Below, piece after piece: positions 1-12,300 of a stretch of 64,000 bases of DNA. This DNA comes from Ridgeia piscesae. Taxonomy: Eukaryota > Annelida > Polychaeta > Sabellida > Siboglinidae. Below the pieces are notes generated by a model. It was given only the letters and a program-made list of their open reading frames with translations. It was not told the DNA's origin and did not search any database. Numbering within the stretch: the first letter of the stretch is position 1; each line of letters starts with the position of its first letter. The translations under genes were made by a program, and so were the position numbers. The stretch is taken from assembly GCA_025642075.2 (NCBI GenBank), contig JAODUO010000482.1, forward strand, positions 10,001-74,000, given 5' to 3'.

Positions 1-589
1 TACATTTGACTATAGCATGGTGTGTGTGTTATTACGTAAAGCTAATATACGACGACATGCATGTAGGATCTTCCCTGGCCCATATCTAGGACGTCAAACA
101 GAATTTACTAAAATACTTCCTAGTTATTTTAGACACCGACCTCACAGCTAGAGTGTAAAATGACATTGAACCAGTTGTTGGCCATGACCATAATATGAAC
201 GTCTTGCTATCTATTTTGGAGTAAGGAGGAAGCCACGATACAAGGTCACCCGTTGATGTGGAACGTCTTCATCCAACAGGACAACTTTAACCAAATGATG
301 GATGGGATCTTTCAATGACGCCATTCCACCTCGCTGATCGCCAACTCAAGCCGTGGCTTACCAACATGTCAGGGGCCCCTGATTAACGTATCTTGTGCGT
401 GCCTGTGTTTCCCTTCTTTAGCGTACCCAGTTGATTTCAAAGACACTCACGTGCAGCACTGAGTCGTTTTGGTATTAATTCAGTTCGACGAAACAGCTGG
501 TTCCAAAGCAACAGGAGTTTGTACCCTTACAGTGTATTTCTGTGTCTCGACTTAGAAGACAGTCTTCTGAAATACGCATTGATTTCGGC

Positions 590-590
<1 letters not shown>
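1..590. other. Anonymous non-repetitive sequence
   Basis: I see no coding exon, RNA gene or recognisable repeat here. Open frames that enter from the right are produced by the adjoining microsatellite. Confidence 0.4.
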
Positions 591-1233
<643 letters not shown>

Positions 1234-1244
1234 AGTGAGCTCAT

Positions 1245-3910
1245 GTGAGTGTGTGTGGTGTTGGTGCGGACATATGTGAGTATATATGTGTAACGTATAT
1301 TTTACTATTGTTGCATATTATTTGTTTCAATGCTGCAGCTGTCAACGGAACTATAATTTGTTTCATTTTCAGTGTTGACAGTAGTAAATATAAACTGGTT
1401 ACTGTATAAATGCTCCTAAACACAATTGATTACCGCATCACAGACATCAGTACGAAATTACTGTTATGGGGGGAGGGGTGAACTACAGCTTCACCGTCAC
1501 TCCCTCCTTCGGAAATCAGGGGCGGAGAGGGTGGGGTGTTTAAGGCAAAAACTTTAATTAAGAAATAAACGTATATAACATATAAAAAACACAATAAATT
1601 CAAGATGAAATCAAAGCATAGAAAGAATTTAAAAAAAATAATAACAATTCTTAAAATTGCAAATAAGTTCAATCGACTGACAATATTAAATGAGAGTAAA
1701 AGTTCAGGAATAAACGGCTCGTTTGAATAGTTGACGGGCGTATAATAACTAATGAATACAAATGAAAATGCTGCAGTTTTGCAGCATACCAGTCGTACAC
1801 AATCAATAAGTAATGTACCATGTCATAGTTATATATAACATCATAAAAAATATGTCGACAAACAACATGTTTTATTAGTTTTGTAAAACATATTAGTAGT
1901 AGGGGTGGTGCTATTTAACATATTTCTTTTTTTAATGGAACATTTGGATATGTTATGCTAGGGTACACATTTTTTTTAAATGACGAGTACACTCCACTCA
2001 CTGTACATACCCTCTGAAAGTCATGCCCCTTAAAATGTGGTCGAAGTGGTTTAATAATGTGCTGTTGCTGCCGTTCAATAGAGGTTCATTGTGGTTTTAC
2101 ATTAACATTATTAGCAAAGCAAAACTGTTAATTATATGTAATACACCCATGAATTATATTTCAGAAACAACTTCCTGTTTGTGCATATCATGTTCGATGC
2201 CTGTTTAAATCGAAATTGAAAATATGTTAATTGAATGTTATGTGGGGTGATAAATTCACACACAATTTATGCTGAGATCCTTGATATTGTAATTGCCCCA
2301 CATTATGACAATTGTTGGTAAATGATAGTCAATCTGAACTGGCCAATCATACTTCCTCACTTGTTGAGATAATTAACATAATTTATGTGAGCCGCTTAGA
2401 AATTAAAATAGTTCATCGAAATAACTTTTTCTTAAAATGCACATACGTTTACTTGGTATGGAAAACAACATTAAACGATACTATAAATTGTTATGGCATC
2501 GGTTGTCTACAGTATTATGGGACTGTTGAAAAGCTAAAGAACTGCTACCACATCTCTGATCGCCAAGCTGTAGCAGCTGTCATCGCAGTTAGGAACAAAA
2601 GGTTTGGAAAATATGGAAACACCACGATATAATTAATTTGGACACTCTGTCTGAATCCAGCAGTATCAGACAGGCGGGAATAGCATCGAAGCTCTAGCAT
2701 TAAACGAAATTGTCAAGGAGATCATGATCCAACAGAACAGAAGAACCCAAGAAGCAAGATTTTCTGGACATCGCATCACTAGACGTTTTACTAACCACGA
2801 CCATTGCTTCAGAATCCAGAAACAACTCAACGAGGCAGCAAGTGGTGTTAAGTCTAAATAAATCTGTCTGGGTAAACTGACTTTGTAGTTACAGATCAGG
2901 CAGAATACAACTTCATTGTCGATTAAACTGCAGCGGAAATGTTACGCTCAGAGAATAGTCGCGACCGTTTATTCTGTAAAGTTCACCCAACATTAATATT
3001 TAACAGAGTTATCACAAAGCACGACAAAATAGGTCTGTCAGTCTGTGTAGTTAGCTGAACAATCATATGGATGATTGGCTTTTTGCCTGCAGAAGTACGA
3101 GAATCTCCCGAACTAGGTAGCGTACATCGTCAGAAGTTTCTTCGATTTGGACTTCATAAAAGGTTATATAATATGCAGGGGCTCTATTTGGGCTAAATCG
3201 GCTTGAATGGTTTCTGTCTCTGACCACGTCAGCCGAAACAACATGCGCCAAAATCATTTTAACATTTCAATGGCGGTACCAGGTGTTAACAGATGCAACT
3301 ACTTTCTTGAAAGACAACCTTCAAATTTAAGTCCACTGAGAAATTCAAAGATGCACGGTATGATCAGGACATATGTGTTACCATAGACATGTTAGCTGCA
3401 TCTTTTTGACCCCAAGTGCTAAAGATCATGAATATAATTATGCCTAAATTGGCTGTTGGCTTTCAGAAGCAAAAGTGGAACATATTTAGCCTTTGGAACT
3501 ACGATGAGTCTGCGGAGTATTCAGTTTGCCACACGTACACACATAAGCTGGAGAAGGCACCCATCCACAATTTGGCAGCTAAGTGTAAACTATATGAGCT
3601 CTTGACCAGAAGCTACGCTAGGCATCTTTAATGAAATTTAATCCAAGGCAATATATATCTGATTGACCGACGACAGCCATGTTTTTTTCTGGATGGTTGG
3701 CTGTCTGTGTGGTAATAACATGAGACAGGATATTAACAATTATGTTACCATATAACAGAAGAGAGCAATAACTAAAGAAACAAAGCCTGCATGATAATGA
3801 CAATGGTCATGTTTATTCATTATGTGGTCAATTTGATACAGTACTTTTACAATATAACTCTGAATGCAGCAGTCACTGTGGGTGAATGTAACCAGACCAT
3901 TGATGCCAGC

Positions 3911-3912
<2 letters not shown>
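1245..3912. other. AT-rich intergenic DNA, no gene recognised
   Basis: Short open frames occur (for example 2312-2632 plus and 3063-3257 minus) but I recognise no domain, see no convincing exon with flanking splice sites and find no codon bias. The plus-strand stretch around 2640-2860 also reads partly open in another frame and might be a decayed mobile-element fragment, but I cannot name a family. Confidence 0.35.

Positions 3913-3913
<1 letters not shown>

Positions 3914-3985
<72 letters not shown>
3914..3985. repeat. (AT)n microsatellite
   Basis: An uninterrupted AT dinucleotide run of about 72 bp. Confidence 0.95.
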
Positions 3986-3988
<3 letters not shown>

Positions 3989-3989
3989 T

Positions 3990-6083
3990 GTTATGGCCAG
4001 ATAGTAATCATTGTTAGCAGTAATTTATCACTATAACACAGTGTTTAAAATTTAAGTGTTATGCTAATTTTCTGAATTATTATAATCATTGTAAGATAAC
4101 TTTCAAGGCAGAAATGCCTCTTAGATGGGTCTTAGTTTCAAGTGGTACATACAGGTAGGTTAGCATCAATCAGATGACGAACGACAGCTATTTCGCCACT
4201 CACAAAGCCCATCTCCATCTTTTGGAAGGGGCACCTAAAACACCACTCCCTATTTAAAGGTGTTCCGAATACGTTCCAATATCATGTATGCTTAAAGTCT
4301 TAGGACTGCTAGGTATGTGTAGTTGCAATTGTATTTGAACCCATCAAGAGTATTTGTATTTGTGCATTTAGGCCTACGTTTACTTGTATGTAGATGCAAT
4401 TCAATGTATTTGCCCGGGTAGGGTATTTGGGCTGGAGACCTATATTACTGACAGTGCATATCGGGTATATTCCACCTCCACTCGTGGGCTAGAATTGCGG
4501 CGGGAATTAAGTAACACATCGGCGACAGACGACCCTTCACGTCTGCGCTACGCCGACCACTAGGAACGAGTGTGTCACATGACGTACACGGTGTGGTTAA
4601 CCATTCGGCACGCGCGGAGATTTTAACGAACAAGAGGCTGCCCATCGCTGTACGACAAGTCGGTCGACATCCATAATTTATACGGCAGCGGCGGACGACG
4701 CACCTGATGTGAGGAGACATTGGTTTTCCAGGAACCATTCGTGTCTGCGGTAGGGTGGATGGATCTCCTGTGAATTTTATGAATCATGACGGGCTGGATA
4801 TGGACTGCATATTACACCATGCGTCGGCGCCTGTTTGAGTTGGATCGATCTGTGTGTTTGTCTCTCGATCATCGTCGTGGTCGCTGTAGTATATTCAAGA
4901 TGCCGTATAAAAGAATTTCAATTGGTAGCTTGAATTCCAGTTGGCCACAGAAAAGCACAGAGCACAGTGGATTTTCCCAATGGCGACCGATTAGTGTTCT
5001 ATCCCTAACACAATTCCCATGCACATGATGTGTCCGAAAGCAGCCAGCGGATGTACTAATTGTCTGTTGGCGGACTGTGTTTACCTTTCGTCTTGTGCTC
5101 TTGTAGCCTCGGTTACCCAGGTTCCGTCAGGTGTCAGCACTTTTAAGCCCCTCGCATATTCTCGGCGATGTTACGCTGCCGAGCGAGAGTCGGTTAAGAG
5201 CAACAACCCTCTGCAACTGGTAGGCCAATTGCACAGGCTTGTGACTCACCAGAACCCTCCCCATCTGATGTACCCCTTTGCCCTTATGCCTCACCAAGAC
5301 CCCTTGGCTACACCCCGGTGGTTCCCCAATACCATTCTAGCGCGACAGGGGTCGCTGCTGCTGGTGCCTATGCCCCTGGCTAATCACTGCAAAAAACTCT
5401 GAATATAAGAAACATGATGAAACAGATGAATGAATACAAAACCGTTCAGCTGCTCGTGTGACTGGGTGAACGGATCATTATCCTGGGATTCCTAGAAATC
5501 CTGTCCTCTCCCTATGTGACATAATCCTCTGTTTTCCTATCATACATCATCTACTAGCTGTTTACTACTTTGTTTTTCATGTAGCTTCGAGTGCACTGCA
5601 TTACATTTTTTCCTTGAATAAATAAATAGTCTTGCTGGTAGATCTCCCCCGTAGAACACTATTTCGATCGACTTCCTCTCATTTGAATCACCTCAGGACA
5701 GTGAACACAGGACAGTGAACACAGGACAGACCTTAATTTAGAAGACGTCATCGTCGTTTCGAATCGTCGCCAATGATAATGATGAGTCCTAAATTACAAA
5801 TACCCTACACACACGCATGCACGCACACAGGCACGCACGCATGCCCCCTCCCACCCCGATTCACATATATACACAATGTTCATACGGATAAGATTCCTTA
5901 AAATTAACCGTCGATTTACGTACTCTTGAGCGATAACATATATTTAAAGCAGTAAGCCAATACACACCTTTGCAAGCTGTCAATTTATTGCAGTTCGCTT
6001 TTCCTAGACCACATGCAATGTTGCATAGCAACTGATGAAAATCAACGGCAATCAAACAGTCTACGTATGTAAGTATAGATAAC
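3990..6083. other. Intergenic DNA left of the duplication, locally GC-richer
   Basis: 4,450-5,400 is less AT-rich than its surroundings. It holds two modest open frames (4445-4738 minus, 5019-5402 plus) that match no family I know. Around 4,320-4,440 there are several GTATTTG motifs like those of the ATTTG-rich element at 8,509, possibly a scrap of the same family. A short CA/CG-rich repeat lies at about 5,808-5,845. I cannot support a gene. Confidence 0.3.
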
Positions 6084-6639
6084 ATGTCTCTCGTAAATTA
6101 CTATATATCTGCTATAATATGTTAACAATAAATTAAAATCAATTGCATTTGCTATGGACAATGTAGATTTGACATGGCTGGAGTGTCATTAATACATTTA
6201 TATAGGGCATCTTTTTGCCATTACGTTTTCATAATCATTATTACAACAGGTATACAAATGGCGTATATATGTATACAATATCGCTTAACGTGTTGATGGT
6301 GCACTTAACATTCACACGACAGATGACATGACAGTACAAACTTTGCCTACAAAGACCTTGACTGGAGTAATGTGAAAATTAGTGGCAAAAATAAAATGGG
6401 AATTACGACGATGAAATAAGCACATATGTACAGTTTAAAATCCCTGCACCGAATCTACAAAGACCAACTGCAGGACCAGAGCAACTACAGGAACAAAGTT
6501 TCGCGGCAATAAACTACGCCCAGCTCGAGTGGTCATTTCGTACGGACGATATAAGCATTTCCGTGTCTCCTATTTACATATCATAACCATTTACGTTGGA
6601 TGTTTGGATAACATGCAATAACGTTGCCCTTGTTAAACC

Positions 6640-6930
6640 CTCGTAACATGAACTGAGTGACTTCACGGACTTGCATGGAGAATATGTGACATACATTGAA
6701 TGAGAGATTTCACTGACTTGCATTGAATCTATGTGACATGCTGTGACATAAACTGAGTGGGTGACTTGCATCGAGTCTACGCGACATATATCGAGTACGA
6801 GTGACTTGAACCAAGTTTGTAATGATGTGCAGTGACACGCATTCATTCTAGTCTACGTGACACGCATTCATTCTAGTCTACGTGACACACACACTGTGTC
6901 TGTGTGACATACATTGAGTCTTAGTGAACT
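6640..6930. repeat. Degenerate short tandem repeat around GTGACTTGCATTGAGTCTA
   Basis: Imperfect repeats of roughly 20-25 bp built on GTGAC(A/T)TGCATTGAGTCTA-like sequence. The open frame on the minus strand over this stretch (6574-6846) is a by-product. The same array is present in duplication copy 2. Confidence 0.7.
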
Positions 6931-7679
6931 TAAACTATTATCCTCGGTGCAACAGTACAGCACTAATTTCCTTAATATTCCAACTGCATGTTGAAATCTG
7001 TGCACTAAAGACAACATACTTACAGCAGTGGAAATGACTAACTAATGAGCGGTTTACATTTAGTTATTTACTGGGTTCAAGTCGACATATTTTTTTTACT
7101 TACCAAGTGAATGTAGATATTTTAAATATGATTACTGATAGTAACATTCTTGTTGAACCTAAATTCCATTAGGAATTAGAGCTAGGAAGTCACAAATGAA
7201 TAAATTATTCTATAATCATTAACCGTGAAATCACGAACGAGAATGCGAACAGTCATCGTCTGAAATTTGATGTACATGAACTGACCATATTTGAGTAGTA
7301 ATTATAGAACAGCTTAACATTTCCAAGAGAATCAAAGTTGGCACTGGAATGAACACGTCCGCTAGAGGCGGAAATGTATAGCGCTTTGAGCGTTTCATGA
7401 GACGATACAAATAATACAATATAACATTTCTAGTATAGCAGTTTTTCTAGACACAATTTTGCTTTTTTACCCATATACCAGATGGACAGGGTAAGCTTGC
7501 AATCACTGTATATTGGTAAAAACAAACCTTGTACCCGCTTGGCTTGGTTAAAGGCACATGTCGGCCATTACACTGGGTCTGCAGAAGAATAACTGGGAAC
7601 AGCAAATATGTAGCTGATTGGCCGATACGTTTAGGAAGGTGTAATTCCTGCGACACGCGTGGCTGGCTTACGACACGCA

Positions 7680-8000
7680 TGGCTGCCCTACGACATGCAT
7701 GATTCGGATATCTTGAGTCATATCAGCTGTAGAATGTAATAAGTCTAGGTGTGGAAGAGAATCTTTGGTGTATAGCAACACCACTGGCACCCACAGCAAT
7801 TGCAGTGGGTAGCTGTCTTGTATCTTCCTGATTGTAGACAGTCTTTGCCTGTCGTAACTCAGACGTAAACACGTCATCCAACACATAATCAACAACGACT
7901 CTGATGTCGTCGTCATCGAACCCACCATCACGTCAGCACTGTAGAACACGACTCGACTCGACATATTTCCATTACATTGGAATGATAAAAAATTATACAA
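7680..8000 (-). other. Open stretch conserved between duplication copies, unrecognised
   Basis: Two overlapping minus-strand frames are open here and in the counterpart at 29,533-29,870. One of them is Asp-rich at its start (GGFDDDDIRVVVDYV...) and looks protein-like. I recognise no family. Since the duplicates are young, similarity alone is not evidence of coding. A nearby minus-strand stretch at about 7,500-7,590 could be a small internal exon (acceptor TTCTGCAG, then TQCNGRHVPLTKPSGYK, donor GTTTG), but the donor is weak. Confidence 0.2.
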
Positions 8001-8508
8001 TACACGATTTGTTCTAGGTGTGGGCGCTGTAGTTGCAGTCTCTTGGCGCCAGTGACGTCAGCAACGACGACATCAACAATGGTAGAATAAGTAGTCAATC
8101 CCAGTTATCCATATCTCCATCAGTTGTTCCTAAACAGATCAATACACAATGATGTTTTAGCGGTAGATATCATCAGTAAATACACCGAAGCATGTGTATT
8201 GAACATGCACATCTAATTTTGAAAGTAACAGTTTAATCAGGTGAACATGTTATGATCAACTTACGACAATAACAAATACATTAGAAAACAGAACTATAAT
8301 TAGAAGTGATATAAAATTAACATACAGATTCATTGTCTTGAATATCAATTAACAGTATTTTAATGTTGAGTATGGACATATTTTATAACAAATTTAAATG
8401 TGCGTGGTGACAGTACCCTAAGAAACGTCTATATAAAATCAGAAATGTGGATCTTCACCGGTTTCTGAGATATTCGAGCTACTGTTGCATGCAGAGTGAG
8501 ACCATAAG

Positions 8509-9258
8509 CAGGGTCGGGGTCAAATACGTATTTGCATTTGTATTTGAATACAGAAATTTTGTGTATTTGTATTTAAATTGAAAACCACAAAAAGGCATAT
8601 TATTTGGTCTGTATTTGAGAAGTATTTGCAAAAACAATCAAATACATATAAAAAATTACCAACAAAAGGTAAAGCATTGCCTGACATAAACTGGCTCAGG
8701 AGTCAAGACAGAATGTTTTTCACACCTGGTCACGAGTGGGCAGGCAGCACTGAGAAAATTGGCCTACTGTGAAATGGTCAAACAGTAGCATCAATGAATG
8801 AATGGGAAGCCAATGAAGCTTATCTATAGCCATAAAGGCAGGTATTCACAGGGAATGTGCTTCAAAGAATCTTGCTGTCACCTGCTGTGTAAACATCCTG
8901 GGCTAAGACAAAGGAACCCAGGTTTTCTTCAGTGCAGGGGAAGAGCTACCCACAGTAATACAGATAAGGACAGTCTAGTAAACCTGTCTGCCAATTAGTC
9001 TACAGCAGTCAATCAAGCCAAAGACGAAATTCTACCCACTATGATACACTTGAACTATAATGGAAACACGGGCCAGTATTTTAATCACATTTAAATCAAG
9101 TTAAAAAACTGCAATGTGTTTGAATTGTATTTGAATTAAAAAGGCAACGCATTTGTATTTGAATTGGAAATTTGTAGTTGTATTTGTATTTGAATTGAAA
9201 TCTGGAAAAACAATGTATTTGATTTGGCTGAGTTGTAGTTGTATTTGATTCCTAAATG
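8509..9258. mobile_element. ATTTG-rich insertion, probable non-autonomous DNA transposon (copy 1)
   Basis: About 750 bp. It begins CAGGGTCGGGGTCAAATACG and both ends are filled with TATTTG/CAAATA motifs. The C- and D-type gene units lack it: in D, 38,410-38,460 runs straight through the equivalent position (GCATGCAGAGTGATGCCATA then CATTGGATCTTTGG). It lies about 75 bp beyond the stop codon of gene A, so it may supply 3' UTR or polyadenylation sequence. A hAT-like origin is suggested by the CAGGG start, but I could not define a clean terminal inverted repeat or target-site duplication. Confidence 0.55.
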
Positions 9259-9333
9259 TGTATTGGACCTTCGCCCCAAAAAATACTAAAAACTGCCGGG
9301 GAGGCCAACTAACCTGAGTGTGAACAGAGTTGG

Positions 9334-12300
9334 TTAATCAGGAACCAGCCTGAGCATCGCCAGAATGGCAATTCGAATAGCAACGGCCAGCTGCCTCGCT
9401 GTGTAAGGCTGGTTCAGTGGCGGAACATGGATGAACGCCGTACAGAAGGGGTTTATGTGCAGAGAGGTGTAGTAGATGTAGTCACATAGGTACCTATAAA
9501 TCGGTAAATTCAATATCTCAAACATTACAGAATGAATGAACAAGACCAGTGAAGACAATTCTTAAAACTAAATCAAGTCATGCATGCATTTACGAAAGTA
9601 ACTATTTATCTATATATTTATTACTATTATAGCATACTGTCTTTAACGTGTAAATTCATTACGTACATTTCATATATTCATGTTTTACCAATGTTTTATT
9701 TTATACGCTACATGTGTGGAAGTCTATTCTGGATATACGCTGCTTTATAAATAAAATTATTAATTACTAAAATTTATAACTAATTAAATTATTTACTAAT
9801 TTTAATATGAAAGAAAAGAAATACTGCTTGAATGCGTTAGACAACATATTTAACCCAACATTTTCCAAAAAAAAGTTGGCTTTATGTAATTATGCTTTTT
9901 AACCACTTTGTTTGTATCATTCACCAATTCACATTGTTAATATAGAAGGCACTGTATCAGTATTGTTAACCATAGCTCAAATTTCTTCCAGCCTAAAACA
10001 TAACCAGTTTGTCCAAGACACTGGACAGGTTTTACATGAAGCTATGAGCTATCCTAGATGCTTGAGGACAATGTCCACCTGACACTGACCAACCTACCTG
10101 CCAGGGTCCAGTGAAATAACAGCATCGACGCCACACTTTGAGTTGTTGACAGCCGAACAAACCGTCTCCATGCCTAGCCAAGATGCAATGCACTCGTCAG
10201 AACCAAACTGGCAGCACTGGTTTTTGGGAAACACGCCCCTGATGTCTGCCTTATCATAACCAGTGTTGTGGGCCTGCTGCTCAATTGTTAGTTCTTTGGC
10301 TATGCCAGACACACCAATGTGTACAACCAGCTGAAACATAAGGACAGACACACCAATGTATACAACCAGCTGAAACATAGGGACAGACACACCAATGTGT
10401 ACAACCAACTGAAACATAAGGACAGACACACCAATGTGTACAACCAGCTGAAACATAAGGACAGACACACCAATGTGTACAACCAGCTGAAACATAGGGA
10501 CAGACACACCAATGTGTACAACCAGCTGAAACATAGGGACAGACACACCAATGTGTACAACCAGCTGAAACATAAGGACAGACACACCAATGTGTACAAC
10601 CAGCTGAAACATAGGGACACACACACCAATGTGTACAACCAGCTGAAACATAGGGACAAACACACCAATGTGTACAACCAGCTGAAACATAAGGACAGAC
10701 ACACCAATGTGTACAACCAGCTGAAACATAAGGACAGACACACCAATGTGTACAACCAGCTGAAACATAAGGACAGACACACCAATGTGTACAACCAGCT
10801 GAAACATAAGGACAGACACACCAATGTGTACAACCAGCTGAAACATAAGGACAGACACACCAATGTGTACAACCAGCTGAAACATAAGGACAGACACACC
10901 AATGTGTACAACCAGCTGAAACATAAGGACAGACACACCAATGTGTACAACCAGCTGAAACATAGGGACAGACACACCAATGTGTACAACCAGCTGAAAC
11001 ATAAGGACAGACACACCAATGTGTACAACCAGCTGAAACATAAGGACAGACACACCAATGTGTACAACCAGCTGAAACATAGGGACAGACACACCAATGT
11101 GTACAACCAGCTGAAACATAAGGACAGACACACCAATGTGTACAACCAGCTGAAACATAAGGGACAGACACACCAATGTGTACAACCAGCTGAAACATAA
11201 GGACAGACACACCAATGTGTACAACCAGCTGAAACATAAGGACAGACACACCAATGTGTACAACCAGCTGAAACATAAGGACAGACACACCAATGTGTAC
11301 AACCAGCTGAAACATAGGGACAGACACACCAATGTGTACGACCAGCTGAAACATAAGGACAGACACAACAATGTGTACAACCAGCTGAAACATAGGGACA
11401 GACACACCAATGTGTATGACCAGCTGAAACATAAGGACAGACACACCAATGTGTATGACCAGCTGAAACATAAGGACAGACACATTAATGTGCTGAAACT
11501 GGCTGAAATACAAGGACAGACACAACAATGTGTATGAATGGCTGAAACATAAGGACAGACACATTAATGTGTGTGACTGGTTGAAACATAAGGACTGACA
11601 AATCAATGTTACTGACCAGCTGAAACATAATGACAGACACACCAATGTGTATGACTGGCTGAAACATAAGGACAGACAAATTGATGTGTGTGACTAGCTG
11701 AAACATAAGGACAAACACACCAATATGTTTGACAAGCTGAAACATAAGGACAGACACACCAATGTGTATGACCAAGTGAAACATAAGGACAGACACACCA
11801 ATGTGTATGACCAAGTGAAACATAAGGACAGACACACCAATGTGTTTGACCAAGTGAAACATAAGGACAGACACACCAATGTGTTTGACCAAGTGAAACA
11901 TAAGGACAGACACACCAATGTGTTTGACCAAGTGAAACAGAAGGACAGACACACCAATGTGTATGACCAAGTGAAACATAAGGACAGACACACCAATGTG
12001 TATGACCAAGTGAAACATAAGGACAGACACACCAATGTGTTTGACCAAGTGAAACATAAGGACAGACACACCAATGTGTTTGACCAAGTGAAACATAAGG
12101 ACAGACACACCAATGTGTATGACCAAGTGAAACATAAGGACAGACACACCAATGTGTTTGACCAAGTGAAACATAAGGACAGACACACCAATGTGTTTGA
12201 CCAAGTGAAACATAAGGACAGACACACCAATGTGTATGACCAAGTGAAACACAAGGACAGACACACCAATGTGTTTGACCAAGTGAAACATAAGGACAGA

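Noticed and set aside
4445..5402. Two moderate open frames in a GC-richer stretch as a gene
   Set aside because: No domain, no splice context and no family resemblance that I can name.
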